Part shown: positions 1 through 9,211 of the stretch, piece by piece
How the letters are laid out: each line of letters opens with the position of its first letter
Position numbering within the stretch: position 1 is the first letter of the stretch
NCBI GenBank assembly: GCA_017631275.1
Contig: JAGBTQ010000025.1
Coordinates: 20,351-84,350 of the forward strand
DNA length: 64,000 bases
Direction of reading: 5' to 3'
Source of the DNA: Alistipes sp.
Lineage (GTDB): Bacteria; Bacteroidota; Bacteroidia; Bacteroidales; Rikenellaceae
Program-made: the position numbers and the translations under genes
The notes under the pieces: model-generated
What the model was told of the DNA's origin: nothing
The model's input: only the letters and a program-made list of their open reading frames with translations
Database searches by the model: none

Positions 1-755
1 GTAGCTTTAGCGTCAGATGTAATATATCTAGTTGCACTTTCTTGGATAAATTCACCATATTCGTCATCGACCGCATTTGTAAGCAATAACTCAGAAATAA
101 TAGCTTCACCTGCCACAACTGCAAAAGCAATAAATGAGATTATGAAAAATATAAGAGAGTATTTATTTAGAGGTATAAATACGAAAGGAAAGAGTATTAG
201 TGCAATAAACATACTTTTGTGAGCATTATACGCTAGTATAAATAGCGCCAATCCCAAACAGATGCTTATTAAACGCCTTTTATCTGATTTTAAAATTACA
301 CTTACGCCGTAGAACAAACTTGTTATACCTAAAGAGACTCTAGCATATGAGAATGTGAGTAAAAAGTATACTACAAATAAAGCTATAGCCTGCCTATTGC
401 TTATATTTAGATTTTGTAGTGTTTTTAAGAATAGAACGTATGCAACTAACCATATGCAAAGCCTAAATAGCGAATAGTTGCCATTAACAAGATTGCCGAG
501 CCAAATATATAGCGGCTCAAGATGAGATTGTTGTTCGGCATTAGGAAACCTAAAGTCTATCAATTCTAGGGATTCGATATAGCCATAGTAATCTGTGTCC
601 CAGAATGCAAACACACAGAATAGTATTATCATAATGTGTGTTATAATAGGCGGCTTCCTGTTAACACATTGTCTATTATTGATGGCGTATATGAGCATGA
701 AGGCAAACATTAAAATATTTACTAAAGTGCCCTCTATGCATTGAGAATTCAACAT
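1..755 (-). CDS. EpsG-family surface polysaccharide polymerase, partial
   Basis: Runs off the left edge, so the C-terminus is missing; about 251 codons are visible from an ATG at 753-755. The protein is very hydrophobic, with several predicted membrane segments. It carries FWDTDYYGYIES near residue 50, which resembles the Asp/Tyr-rich loop after the first membrane segments of EpsG/Wzy-type repeat-unit polymerases. It follows the propeller gene by two bases and is the last visible gene of the polysaccharide operon. By family knowledge it would join lipid-linked repeat units on the periplasmic side of the inner membrane. Polymerases diverge strongly, so the family call is firmer than the linkage chemistry, which cannot be read. 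Confidence 0.72.
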   Translation of the reverse strand, partial: MLNSQCIEGTLVNILMFAFMLIYAINNRQCVNRKPPIITHIMIILFCVFAFWDTDYYGYIESLELIDFRFPNAEQQSHLEPLYIWLGNLVNGNYSLFRLCIWLVAYVLFLKTLQNLNISNRQAIALFVVYFLLTFSYARVSLGITSLFYGVSVILKSDKRRLISICLGLALFILAYNAHKSMFIALILFPFVFIPLNKYSLIFFIISFIAFAVVAGEAIISELLLTNAVDDEYGEFIQESATRYITSDAKA

Positions 756-757
756 TG

Positions 758-1651
758 TTATTTTATCAGTAGTTTGTAGATAATTGAAATTAATTCTGCA
801 ATTTTCCCATATTTGTATTTATACCCATCTATCACTGCAAATTCTCCTAGCTGATTGTATGTGTGGCAACCTTTATTATACGGTGATAATGGGGATATCC
901 TGCTGATTTCCTTTATGTGAAATTTGCTATTGTTGAAACATAGTTGCTGCAATACAACTTGCTGGCCATATCGTTCTTGGCAATTTTGAGTAGGGATATA
1001 AATATTTTCCTCCTCTTGTATTATAGAGCCCGCACCTCGTGCTATAGGTGCATCTAAGGCAATTGTTTGGTGAAGTTGATATGGCCCAGTTATATTCTCT
1101 GATTTGTATATGTGGATGTCATGGGCACCACCACAAAAATCCAAAGAATATTTGGTAGTGAAAATATAATAAATATTGTTGAATTTTAAGATAGATGAGT
1201 CAACGACAGCTTCATTTAATATTACCGTTGGATTTATAAGATGCTTGCTAGTAACGTCGTACTCGTAGAGTGTCAACTGCCCAGATTGATAATTCTCTGG
1301 CATGATATATATCTTGCCATTATCCCTAAAAATTAGTGGGAATGAAAGATGGGTATCTAGCTCTAGAATCTTAGTTGATTCAATAATACAAAGCGTCTTT
1401 AAGTCAACAACCAATTGCGATATAACGCCTTTATCCTCTTTTGCAATATATTCTTCAACGAGAATATCTATTTTGTTATCGTCATAACTTAAGATAAATG
1501 GGTCTGCATACCAATTGCAGTGGGAAACACCTTTAATCCAATTAACCTTTACGTTGTGCTCATTCTCGCTGAGTTTAATAGGACTAGTAATTCCTATATT
1601 CCAGACACACTCGCTAATTATCGCTTTTAATCGTTTTATAATATTCGTCAT
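758..1651 (-). CDS. Beta-propeller protein resembling the N-terminal domain of GINT1-like transferases
   Basis: 297 residues from the ATG at 1649-1651; a longer frame reaches 1717 only through a TTG. The start overlaps the end of licD by about 38 bases. The WYADPFIL and DILVEEY motifs near residues 43-65, followed by repeated short beta-strand units (IYIMPENYQSGQ, IYYIFTTK, IYIPTQN), are typical of the five-bladed propeller found at the N-terminus of glucosamine inositolphosphorylceramide transferase-like and sugar formyltransferase-associated proteins. No second catalytic domain is present. Lying in the capsule operon next to LicD, it probably helps modify the repeat unit, but the reaction is unknown. 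Confidence 0.6.
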   Translation of the reverse strand: MTNIIKRLKAIISECVWNIGITSPIKLSENEHNVKVNWIKGVSHCNWYADPFILSYDDNKIDILVEEYIAKEDKGVISQLVVDLKTLCIIESTKILELDTHLSFPLIFRDNGKIYIMPENYQSGQLTLYEYDVTSKHLINPTVILNEAVVDSSILKFNNIYYIFTTKYSLDFCGGAHDIHIYKSENITGPYQLHQTIALDAPIARGAGSIIQEEENIYIPTQNCQERYGQQVVLQQLCFNNSKFHIKEISRISPLSPYNKGCHTYNQLGEFAVIDGYKYKYGKIAELISIIYKLLIK

Positions 1652-2456
1652 CAATATAAATGCTTTGAGGTGCAACTCTAGAATGTACAGGTGGAATCTC
1701 CATATATGACTCTCCAAAAAGGTGTTTTAAATACTCGTCGTATTTCTCGGGAATATAGAAACTATAATCCTCGAATGTGTGTCTAACAGGAGTGCCATAT
1801 ATCTCTTTAGGCATAACTTGCTTGTTGTATCCATATCTACTTGTTGTACTACAAACCCTACTAGTCTTTGTATTTTTATACTCCGACATAACTTCAACTC
1901 TTCGTTTTTTTAGAAGACTCAAAGGAATGATGCCCAGGATTATGGATACTATCTTTTTTACAATATATTCTACTTTAGAATCTCTATAAAGATGAAATTG
2001 CTTTAGCTGAATAAGTCTATCTATTTTGTATAACTTATTTCGCTGTATGTGCATTAGCGTATCCTCATCTGGAACATTGTCTAGAGGAAAAACATCAATA
2101 TACGTGTTCTTGCAATTTTTGTGATGACGCTCACTTTTGATATCCACATAAGTGTTTTTTATACATAATCTTGTTAGTGCGGGTATCAAATATGGGTCGC
2201 TCATATAGTTTTGAACGAAATATTTTTTGTTGTTAAAATGCTCTTTTGATAGCAATAAGAACTTTTCATAGTCCTCTCTCATCATTGCAATGTCTATGTC
2301 GTCATCCCATGGAATAAATCCATTATGTCTTACCGCACCTAGACATGAACCACCAATAAAGTAGTATTGTATATTGTTATTAGCGCAGAACGTATCTACC
2401 TCTTTCATTAGCTCCAATTGTAATAATTGAACCTCTCTGGTTGATAAAAGTTTCAT
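1614..2456 (-). CDS. LicD-family phosphotransferase
   Basis: 280 residues. The signature YFIGGSCLGAVRHNGFIPWD, then DDIDIAMMREDYEKF, lies at about residues 31-67; it is the nucleotidyltransferase-fold core of LicD proteins, with the metal-binding DDDID aspartates intact. LicD enzymes move a phospho-alcohol (phosphocholine, phosphoglycerol or ribitol phosphate) from its CDP-activated form to a glycan. The stop is two bases from the start of nothing else on this strand except the cytidylyltransferase upstream, whose end lies one base from the licD ATG. That pairing strongly suggests the neighbour makes the CDP donor. The transferred group cannot be told from sequence. Confidence 0.88.
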   Translation of the reverse strand: MKLLSTREVQLLQLELMKEVDTFCANNNIQYYFIGGSCLGAVRHNGFIPWDDDIDIAMMREDYEKFLLLSKEHFNNKKYFVQNYMSDPYLIPALTRLCIKNTYVDIKSERHHKNCKNTYIDVFPLDNVPDEDTLMHIQRNKLYKIDRLIQLKQFHLYRDSKVEYIVKKIVSIILGIIPLSLLKKRRVEVMSEYKNTKTSRVCSTTSRYGYNKQVMPKEIYGTPVRHTFEDYSFYIPEKYDEYLKHLFGESYMEIPPVHSRVAPQSIYIDDEYYKTIKSDN

Positions 2457-2457
2457 G

Positions 2458-2862
2458 CTATTTTAATATATCTCTCAAAAATGTTGAACTAATACCATCT
2501 GTATGTGGTAGATATACTATTTCTACCCCCAATGGTCTAAATTGCTTTTCAAAATTGTTCCAAGTATCTGTTCCTTGCCAGTCTGATCCTACAAACATCT
2601 TGTCGAACTTGTAATGCTCCCAAGCACGTAGTTTGTTTTTATCTATTTGAGGGACAACTTTATCTACATACCTGATGGCTTCTACTATTTTACAACGGTC
2701 CTCAAATGAAATTATTGGAGTTTTATTTTTGTCGTGCTGAACTAATTCATCAGTGCTCACTCCAACTATCAAGAAGTCACATTGCTCTTTTGCTCTGCGA
2801 AGAATATTTAGGTGTCCTATGTGAAACATGTCGAAAACACCTGTGGTATATCCTACAATCAT
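2458..2862 (-). CDS. tagD: Glycerol-3-phosphate cytidylyltransferase-like (TagD family)
   Basis: 134 residues, the usual length for single-domain TagD-type enzymes. It has TTGVFDMFHIGHLNILRRAK at residues 6-25, containing the HxGH nucleotide-binding motif, and a C-terminal GISSTFLRD equivalent to the ISTT(K/R) motif. The family couples CTP with a phospho-alcohol to give a CDP-alcohol. It sits one base upstream of licD, so the pair probably makes and transfers one activated group. Substrate could be glycerol 3-phosphate, phosphocholine or phosphoethanolamine; the glycerol assignment rests on overall similarity only. Confidence 0.85.
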   Translation of the reverse strand: MIVGYTTGVFDMFHIGHLNILRRAKEQCDFLIVGVSTDELVQHDKNKTPIISFEDRCKIVEAIRYVDKVVPQIDKNKLRAWEHYKFDKMFVGSDWQGTDTWNNFEKQFRPLGVEIVYLPHTDGISSTFLRDILK

Positions 2863-2871
2863 ATTGAGATT

Positions 2872-3807
2872 CTATTTATTTGTGGTTAGACTTGGATTAA
2901 CAAGCCATTTGAAAACATGGATATTCATTGCTAAATGAATCATAAAAATAATCAAAAGAAAATATATTATGATATTTGGCAAGTTTGCAGGTAAATTATA
3001 ATACTCAACAATAGGTACTATCAAAAACTCAATTATTATTCCATGATATAGATAGTAGAATAGTGAGTGTTTGCCGATTTGGACCAGCCACGATACTTCG
3101 CGCTTTAGATTCCATATAGAAAATACACAAATTATCGAACAGACCATAATGAAAATTTTATTGGGCAAATCGCGTATAGTGTAGTTGTCTGCACCTCTTA
3201 GCAATACACTTGCATTGGCTGGATAATATTCAAAAGCACAAACTAAACTTACTATAACCAATAGCGCTATTGCTATAGTGTTGCTCCATATTTTTTGTTG
3301 TATTTTCCCAATTCTGAAATAGTATCCCATTAGAAAGAATGGTAGAAAACTTATAGTTCGTTGGATAGATAGAACGCGCCCATATGGCAAGAATAAGCCA
3401 ACGACCACTGCTGCCAATAGAGTTATTCCTAAATAAATATATGGCTTGTTGATGAGTTTGCTGGGTGTATATTTAAGTATTAATCGCCAAAAGATTAGAC
3501 TTAGCAAATACCATAAAGTCCAATGAGGAATTAGAAAATATGTAAACGAAAAAGGACGCCCTAGAATAACAAGAATGATTATGTTTAAAACTTGAAATAC
3601 TAATAGTGGCTTCAGTATAGTGAAAATGCTAGTGTCATCACGTTTAGATAAGTATCCAGAAATCAACACAAATAAAGGCATGTGGAATGTGTAGATTAAG
3701 TTCCACACTCCTGGCCATGAAAACTTAAGGCTTCCGATAAGGTGCCCCAAGATAACTAGTAGGATTAAAAAACCTTTAAGTGTATCAATACTTAAATCGC
3801 GTTTCAT
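2872..3807 (-). CDS. Acyltransferase 3 family membrane protein
   Basis: 311 residues from the ATG at 3805-3807; the frame extends to a TTG at 3831 that would overlap the flippase end. It opens with RDLSIDTLKGFLILLVILGH, the R..LD..KG..I..V..GH start of acyltransferase 3 proteins, and has about ten hydrophobic segments. These integral membrane enzymes use acyl-CoA to add acetyl or other acyl groups to sugars. In this operon it probably acylates the polysaccharide repeat unit. Position of modification and acyl group are unknown. Confidence 0.82.
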   Translation of the reverse strand: MKRDLSIDTLKGFLILLVILGHLIGSLKFSWPGVWNLIYTFHMPLFVLISGYLSKRDDTSIFTILKPLLVFQVLNIIILVILGRPFSFTYFLIPHWTLWYLLSLIFWRLILKYTPSKLINKPYIYLGITLLAAVVVGLFLPYGRVLSIQRTISFLPFFLMGYYFRIGKIQQKIWSNTIAIALLVIVSLVCAFEYYPANASVLLRGADNYTIRDLPNKIFIMVCSIICVFSIWNLKREVSWLVQIGKHSLFYYLYHGIIIEFLIVPIVEYYNLPANLPNIIIYFLLIIFMIHLAMNIHVFKWLVNPSLTTNK

Positions 3808-3817
3808 GTTTGTAGCT

Positions 3818-5356
3818 TTATTCTCCTGCAACCTTTAATCGAGCATTCTTCAATAATTGTTTCACAAAGCGCCTCTCATTGTTGTTTAGTCCAACAGCAT
3901 ATATGCTTGTTGGTATGGAGATGATGCTAGATATTAATACTGTAACAAGTCTCAAGAACCCCTCCTCCATAAAACTATGAATTGTTAATGGAATGATAAG
4001 TGACAATAATGAGACTATTGCGACTGGCCAAATGACATCTTGACAATACAAACCTAAAGAAAACTCTTTAACGATAGATTTTAAAACATATAGGGCCACA
4101 ATTTGACGTATTATATCCAGACATAATATAACAATAAGAGCTATAGGTGGAATATCCCAGATAAGCATTGCTATATATACCAATAATACGGAAACAAGAC
4201 TGATTGAACCTCCACATAGTTGATATGTTTTCATCTTTCCCGTGGCGTGTACAATACCAGAAATTGCTGCATTAAGATTGTTTAAGAATGAGTTTAGGAC
4301 AATTATGGTGACAAATATTGATGTTTGCTCAGGAATGTTATCACCCAACCATATGTGAAGTACGTAGTTAATCTCTAGCAATATGGGAAGAGCTATCAAT
4401 AAGAGGAAATAACAACTTATCTTGCTTATTGTGTAGGTTAAATTCAACGAGCGCTGAATATCTCCTTGGGCATATGATTGTACAACCTGAGGGCGTACGG
4501 GAATCGTGATATTTGTTACAAAACTCTGTAATCCTCCATTCACCTGGTTAGCAATTCCTCGAGCAGCATTTACAACAGGACCAAAAAATAGATTTAGGAT
4601 TAAGTTTACACCTTGATCTTTCAGCATTTGTCCCAACGTTCCGAATATATTCCATCCTGAAAAAGAGAGCATATCTCTGAATAAAGATGGTCTGAATATT
4701 TTCTCTATCTTAACTTCTTTAAAATTGCGTTTAGTGTACCATATGTATGCTAGTAGGTTGAACAGGGCAACAGATGCCATTATTACTCCATATAAAACGA
4801 GTGAGTCTGAGCTTAATAGAGGAATAATTAATACACCCGCCAATTTAATAGTGACATCCAAAACACTGATGAGTGCAAAAAAATCCATTTTTTCATGAGC
4901 CATAACAGCTGCAGTGTACGGCACTTGTATTATGTGAAGAACAAAAGTAACAAGCGATAATTGAAAGATCCATTCAGCTGCGAACATGCGATCCTCTGGT
5001 ATGACCATCTTGTTGTGTAAATACCATGTGCCAATAATTTCAGCCGGCAATACAATTAATGCTGCCAATAATATTTGAATAACCATAGCCATGTTATACA
5101 CACGACGTGCGCCGTCAACTCCATTCTTTCCAAGCTCAAAATTATAAAATCGTTGAATGCCGTTGGATAGTGATGAGTTGAAGAATCCAAACATTGTTAC
5201 AAATCCTGCAACGACATTGTATACTCCAAAGTCTACAACTCCGAGTATCTCAAGTATTACTCTCGAGGTGTAAAAAGTAATAAACATGACCACAATCATT
5301 CTTATGGTCATAAATAGACTGTTTTTAGCTATACGTTTATTACCAGTGTTAGACAT
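3818..5356 (-). CDS. wzx: Polysaccharide flippase (Wzx/MATE-like, MOP superfamily)
   Basis: 512 residues with about 12-14 hydrophobic segments. The N-terminal stretch around NSLFMTIRMIVVMFITFYTS and the later GVVDFGVYNVVAGFVTMFGF are typical of Bacteroidales oligosaccharide flippases. The role is to move undecaprenyl-linked repeat units across the inner membrane before polymerisation. It is five bases downstream of the UDP-sugar dehydrogenase, inside the upxY-led operon, and pairs functionally with the EpsG-type polymerase at 1-755. Flippase specificity cannot be read. Confidence 0.88.
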   Translation of the reverse strand: MSNTGNKRIAKNSLFMTIRMIVVMFITFYTSRVILEILGVVDFGVYNVVAGFVTMFGFFNSSLSNGIQRFYNFELGKNGVDGARRVYNMAMVIQILLAALIVLPAEIIGTWYLHNKMVIPEDRMFAAEWIFQLSLVTFVLHIIQVPYTAAVMAHEKMDFFALISVLDVTIKLAGVLIIPLLSSDSLVLYGVIMASVALFNLLAYIWYTKRNFKEVKIEKIFRPSLFRDMLSFSGWNIFGTLGQMLKDQGVNLILNLFFGPVVNAARGIANQVNGGLQSFVTNITIPVRPQVVQSYAQGDIQRSLNLTYTISKISCYFLLLIALPILLEINYVLHIWLGDNIPEQTSIFVTIIVLNSFLNNLNAAISGIVHATGKMKTYQLCGGSISLVSVLLVYIAMLIWDIPPIALIVILCLDIIRQIVALYVLKSIVKEFSLGLYCQDVIWPVAIVSLLSLIIPLTIHSFMEEGFLRLVTVLISSIISIPTSIYAVGLNNNERRFVKQLLKNARLKVAGE

Positions 5357-5361
5357 ACGAA

Positions 5362-6591
5362 TTAATCCCTTCTAAAAATATCTCGTGTGTAAACTTTCTC
5401 TTGTACGTCATCCAGGGTGCAATCGTAGCGGTTGGCGATGATGGCTTGCGAGCGGCGTTTGAATTCGGTGATGTCGTTTACAACCTCGGAACCAAAAAAG
5501 CGTGTGCCGTTCTCAAGTGTTGGTTCGTAGATGATAATATTAGCGCCCTTGGCCTTGATGCGCTTCATTACGCCTTGCACTGCGCTATGACGAAAGTTGT
5601 CAGACTCGGTCTTCATCGTCAGACGGTATACGCCAATAACACACTCTCGTTCCGAAGTCATATCGTAACCATTATTCGAGCTATACGCGTAATAACCAGC
5701 CTTTGCCAATACTTGGTCGGCAATAAAATCCTTACGTGTGCGATTGCTATCAACGATTGCCGACATCATGTTCTGGGGTACGTCGTTATAGTTGGCAAGC
5801 AACTGCTTCGTGTCTTTTGGTAGACAGTAACCGCCATAGCCGAAAGAGGGGTTGTTGTAGTGTGTGCCTATGCGAGGGTCAAGGCCTACGCCTTCGATGA
5901 TAGCCTTTGTGTCCAGACCTTTGATGGCTGCGTATGTGTCGAGCTCATTGAAGTAGCTCACACGCAATGCTAAATAGGTATTTGCGAACAACTTCACTGC
6001 TTCAGCCTCGGTAGTTCCCATAAATAAAATGGGAATATCTTGGGCAATCGCACCAGCTTTGAGCAAGTTGGCAAACGACTCGGCTTTTGTCTTGTTGTCC
6101 GCTGAACATCCTACAATTATTCGGCTTGGATATAAGTTGTCGTATAGTGCTTGGCTCTCTCGCAAAAACTCTGGGCAGAAGAGTATATTCTTTGTGCCAC
6201 ATCGTTTGCATAGGCTTTCAGTGTAGCCTACGGGCACTGTTGACTTGATAACTATTGTTGTGTGTGGGTTGTGGTCAAATATTTCAGCGATTACCTGTTC
6301 CACGAGTGATGTGTCGAAGAAGTCCTTTTGACTATCATAGTTGGTAGGAACTGCCACAACCACAAAGTCTGCATCTGCATATGCCTCTTTGGCATCTGTT
6401 GTTGCGCAAAGATGTAGGTTTTTCTCAGTAAAGAATTTCTCGATATACTCATCTTTAATTGGCGACTTTCTATCGTTTATTGCAGCAACTTTCTTGGCTA
6501 CAACGTCCACCGCAACAACCTCGTTATGTTGTGCGAGTAGGGTAGCGATTGATAGACCTACGTATCCAGTGCCGGCAACTGCAATTTTCAT
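5362..6591 (-). CDS. ugd: UDP-glucose/UDP-N-acetylmannosamine dehydrogenase family enzyme
   Basis: 409 residues, full length. N-terminal Rossmann motif GTGYVG at residues 7-12. The catalytic-cysteine segment [14 protein letters not shown] is present near residue 255. [10 protein letters not shown] and FCPEFLRES are also typical of this two-step NAD-dependent oxidoreductase, which turns a UDP-hexose into a UDP-uronic acid. The length and FCPEFLRE match the UDP-glucose 6-dehydrogenase branch used in Bacteroidales capsule loci better than WecC. It supplies an acidic sugar for the surface polysaccharide. Confidence 0.85.
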   Translation of the reverse strand: MKIAVAGTGYVGLSIATLLAQHNEVVAVDVVAKKVAAINDRKSPIKDEYIEKFFTEKNLHLCATTDAKEAYADADFVVVAVPTNYDSQKDFFDTSLVEQVIAEIFDHNPHTTIVIKSTVPVGYTESLCKRCGTKNILFCPEFLRESQALYDNLYPSRIIVGCSADNKTKAESFANLLKAGAIAQDIPILFMGTTEAEAVKLFANTYLALRVSYFNELDTYAAIKGLDTKAIIEGVGLDPRIGTHYNNPSFGYGGYCLPKDTKQLLANYNDVPQNMMSAIVDSNRTRKDFIADQVLAKAGYYAYSSNNGYDMTSERECVIGVYRLTMKTESDNFRHSAVQGVMKRIKAKGANIIIYEPTLENGTRFFGSEVVNDITEFKRRSQAIIANRYDCTLDDVQEKVYTRDIFRRD

Positions 6592-6605
6592 AGTGTTGTA
6601 TTTAT

Positions 6606-7616
6606 TTAGAACTTCTTACCGAAAACAATACTACAGAAGGTGTAGAACAAAATCTTAAAATCAAACCACCATGATCTATGGCGGAGATAGTAGAGGTCAA
6701 ATTCCAATCTGCGAAGCATCTTCTCCATAGTGTCGGTATAACCATTATAGAGTGTTGCATAGCTTGTTACACCGGGTCTAATTTGATAAAGATACTCGTA
6801 TCGTGCATCATACTCCATAATTTTGTCGATGTAGAACTTTCTCTCTGGGCGAGGACCAATAAAAGCCATGTCGCCACGGAAGACATTCCACAACTGTGGA
6901 AGCTCGTCGATATGGTGTGCGCGAATAAATTTGCCAACTTTGGTTAGGCGGGGATCGTCATCGCCACCACTATGGCTAAGTTGTGGTCCAAACTTCTCGG
7001 CATCGAGTCGCATCGAGCGGAACTTGTATATGTAGAATGGTCTGCCAAAACGTCCTATTCGCTCCTGCTTGAAGATTGCCGGACCACCGTCCTCTCGTTT
7101 TACACAGATGTAGGTGATTAAAAACAGGGGTGAAAATATTATCATTGCAATGAATGCAACGAACATGTCCATGAGTCGCTTTGAGTTGCGAGCAAAGCCC
7201 GACATGCCATCAGCGATATATTCTCCACGAGGGATATACTTGCTCACGGGGGTGTCTACCCACATCTCTGTTCGCTTGTTGCGTTCATCTTTGAGTCTTT
7301 CTTTCCAGTTGTTGTAGTTATCTAAGTTAATGGCCGAATCTAGTTGTAGACAGATATATATATTCTCAGCCTCGTTGTATACTTCTGTAATCTTCTTTAA
7401 TCGTTTGATGGTGTCATCACCAACCATCGAGCAAGGCATGTCTAGCTCTTTTGAGTAGCTTCGAAGGTTGTCGTCGCCTGCAGACTTTACGAGAAGTCTT
7501 AGTGCGTATGCTGACTTGCCATATGCCAACCATGTGCCATAGCGTGTGTTGAAGTAGCAATGTGCAAATGAACCATCATTGTGATTTTCGTTGTTAAAAA
7601 TAACAGAATAATCCAT
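6606..7616 (-). CDS. Initiating sugar-1-phosphate transferase (WcaJ/WbaP type, PF02397)
   Basis: 336 residues from the ATG at 7614-7616; an open extension upstream to 7808 is Arg-rich and overlaps upxY, so it is not coding. Residues about 155-336 form the bacterial sugar transferase domain: [20 protein letters not shown] is the membrane anchor, then [44 protein letters not shown] and RPGVTSYA. It starts repeat-unit synthesis by attaching the first sugar phosphate to undecaprenyl phosphate. The N-terminal 150 residues are a soluble domain of unknown role seen in Bacteroidales homologues. Confidence 0.87.
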   Translation of the reverse strand: MDYSVIFNNENHNDGSFAHCYFNTRYGTWLAYGKSAYALRLLVKSAGDDNLRSYSKELDMPCSMVGDDTIKRLKKITEVYNEAENIYICLQLDSAINLDNYNNWKERLKDERNKRTEMWVDTPVSKYIPRGEYIADGMSGFARNSKRLMDMFVAFIAMIIFSPLFLITYICVKREDGGPAIFKQERIGRFGRPFYIYKFRSMRLDAEKFGPQLSHSGGDDDPRLTKVGKFIRAHHIDELPQLWNVFRGDMAFIGPRPERKFYIDKIMEYDARYEYLYQIRPGVTSYATLYNGYTDTMEKMLRRLEFDLYYLRHRSWWFDFKILFYTFCSIVFGKKF

Positions 7617-7642
7617 GATTTTGAATGTTATATATTTTTGTT

Positions 7643-8197
7643 TTATTCCACTTTTTCGAGAAAGCATGTGGGGATGTAGGAGGTGGCTACGGCGATGACG
7701 CCCTCGATGGCAACTATAAGGCGGTGGTTGCCTTTGATGCGCTTGATGTAGCCTTCGGCGCCTTGAAATATTCCGCCTGTCACTCGCACTCTGTCGCCTG
7801 TTGCCCACTCCTCGTTCACCTCGCCGAGATACTCCATGCCAAGATCGTCGATAGATGTTACTCGAATGAACATCTGCATCTCCTTGTCGGGGATTGCTGC
7901 TGGTTGGCGCTCGCCACGATTGCGATATACCATCACCTCGCCCATGAGTAGCTTTTGTATCTCCGTCGCTTCGACCTCGCTGCAGTGCATGAACATTAGC
8001 GACGATATGGCTGGCTTTCGGCGGCGTACCTTGCGACCTGTCACCACCTGCTCTACACTCTTCATGGGTATGTAGCTCTCTATGTTGCGACCCTTTAGCT
8101 GGGCATCAACTTTGGCTGTTCTGTTGTAGAAAACTTTAAGGGCGTACCAGCTTGTGGCGTTTGTGATCTCTGTTGAGCTCTGTTCGTGCATAGGCAT
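7643..8197 (-). CDS. upxY: UpxY-family NusG-like transcription antiterminator
   Basis: 184 residues from the ATG at 8195-8197; the frame opens to a TTG at 8311, and a second ATG lies at 8191. SWYALKVFYNRTAKVDAQL begins the NusG N-terminal domain, and GDRVRVTGGIFQGAEGYIKR is the C-terminal KOW motif. UpxY proteins bind RNA polymerase in the leader of their own capsule operon and prevent premature termination. It is first in the locus, about 150 bases below a strong promoter. There is no UpxZ-type gene after it, unlike most Bacteroides capsule loci. Confidence 0.9.
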   Translation of the reverse strand: MPMHEQSSTEITNATSWYALKVFYNRTAKVDAQLKGRNIESYIPMKSVEQVVTGRKVRRRKPAISSLMFMHCSEVEATEIQKLLMGEVMVYRNRGERQPAAIPDKEMQMFIRVTSIDDLGMEYLGEVNEEWATGDRVRVTGGIFQGAEGYIKRIKGNHRLIVAIEGVIAVATSYIPTCFLEKVE

Positions 8198-8351
8198 ACT
8201 CTCTATTCCCTCGTCATCGGATGGCAGATCGCTCCAACAACGCGGCAATTGGGGTTGGGTCGGCTTATCCAACACACAGCTCTGCTTCCGATCCGGAGCA
8301 TAAATCTGCAACCCCGACCAAAATGTGGATACCTACAATTCTGATCATCTG

Positions 8352-8383
8352 CAAAGGTACATAAAAAATGCATTTTGTGCAAA
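8352..8383 (-). promoter_or_regulatory. Promoter of the polysaccharide operon
   Basis: On the minus strand TACCTTTG (8359-8352) matches the Bacteroidetes -7 consensus TAnnTTTG exactly, with TTTG (8383-8380) as the -33 element and a 20-base spacer. The predicted start near 8347 gives a leader of about 150 bases before upxY, where UpxY would act. I see no convincing inverted repeats flanking it, so there is no direct evidence of an invertible promoter. Confidence 0.75.
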
Positions 8384-8918
8384 TTTTAAAGTGTCTATTT
8401 CTCGCCGGATATTAAATCTAAGATATATTTAATATATTCATGCCTAAAAAAGGGGGTTGTTTTACTTTTGGTGTGTGGGGTAAAATGGAAAATAATTGGC
8501 TGAAAAGAGAAGTTGGTTTATCTCTTAAAATTGCAATATTATGGGCGGTTTTGTCGCGTGCACGACATTCGCAAAATGGAGAAATTTTGCCCTTGTTTCA
8601 TGTCTGTTTTAGGTGCTAAAAAGTACTTCGCCTATAGTCTGTTTATATGTGCTAAGTGCTGCGTGGTGCTATGTTATTTAATGTGTGATGAGTCTATTAA
8701 ATATCAATATTTATTGTTGAATTAAACACGTTGATATGTCACGATGTGATTGTTTTTGATAAATTTATAAATGTCATCTGCTGTACATAGAAATGTCAAA
8801 AATTCAGGAAAATCGGCAAAAAAAATGTATATATTCGTTGGAATTTTTGCGAATAGTTGTGTGGTAACTAATGGGTAACTTATGTTACTTTTTAATAAAG
8901 AAAAGGTATAAAAAATAA
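8384..8918. other. AT-rich intergenic region, no gene seen
   Basis: About 535 bases between the polysaccharide promoter and the terminator of the DUF2795 gene. A 70-codon frame at 8513-8725 has no recognisable start context or domain and an odd Cys/Tyr-rich composition, so it is not called. A near-palindrome GTCGCGTGCACGAC lies near 8552. It may hold upstream control sites for the capsule promoter, but none can be named. Confidence 0.5.
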
Positions 8919-8948
8919 GGGTTTAGTTAACAAAAGTTAACCAAACCC
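8919..8948 (-). terminator. Terminator of the DUF2795 gene
   Basis: GGGTTTAGTTAAC (8919-8931) pairs with GTTAACCAAACCC (8936-8948), a 13-bp stem with one mismatch and a 4-base loop. On the minus strand it is followed by a T-rich run, and it lies about 40 bases after the stop of the gene at 8990. Confidence 0.75.
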
Positions 8949-8989
8949 AGATGGTCAAAGAGTTGATTATAAACCAATCCTTTATGTCA

Positions 8990-9211
8990 CTAATATTCCT
9001 CCTCGTTAAAGAAGAAGTCGTCCTTTGAAGGGTAGTCGGGCCAGATGTCCTCGATTGATTCGTAGATGTCGCCCTCGTCCTCGATCTCCTGCAAGTTCTC
9101 CAAAACCTCGAGTGGAGCGCCTGAGCGTACTGCGTAGTCGATAAGCTCCTCTCTTGTTGCTGGCCATGGTGCATCCTCTAGCTTCGATGCAAGCTCTAGT
9201 GTCCAATACAT
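8990..9211 (-). CDS. Small acidic DUF2795 protein
   Basis: 73 residues, start MYWTLELASKLEDAPWPATR. The LEDAPWPATREELIDYAVRSG segment is the hallmark of the small DUF2795 proteins conserved across Bacteroidetes, and the C-terminal half is strongly acidic (EIEDEGDIYESIEDIW). Function is unknown. It is a single-gene unit: a TACATTTG -7 box at 9289-9282 upstream, a hairpin terminator downstream. Two other frames across the same stretch are shadows. Confidence 0.85.
   Translation of the reverse strand: MYWTLELASKLEDAPWPATREELIDYAVRSGAPLEVLENLQEIEDEGDIYESIEDIWPDYPSKDDFFFNEEEY

Noticed and set aside
7617-7808. N-terminal extension of the sugar transferase
   Set aside because: The extra 64 residues are Arg/His/Pro-rich, overlap upxY in another frame, and the internal ATG at 7616 gives the normal family start.
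8513-8725. 70-codon plus-strand frame in the capsule promoter region
   Set aside because: No promoter at the right distance, no recognisable domain, AT-rich non-coding context.
8312-8989. Invertible capsule promoter
   Set aside because: The promoter is clear but I found no pair of inverted repeats around it, and no invertase gene is nearby.
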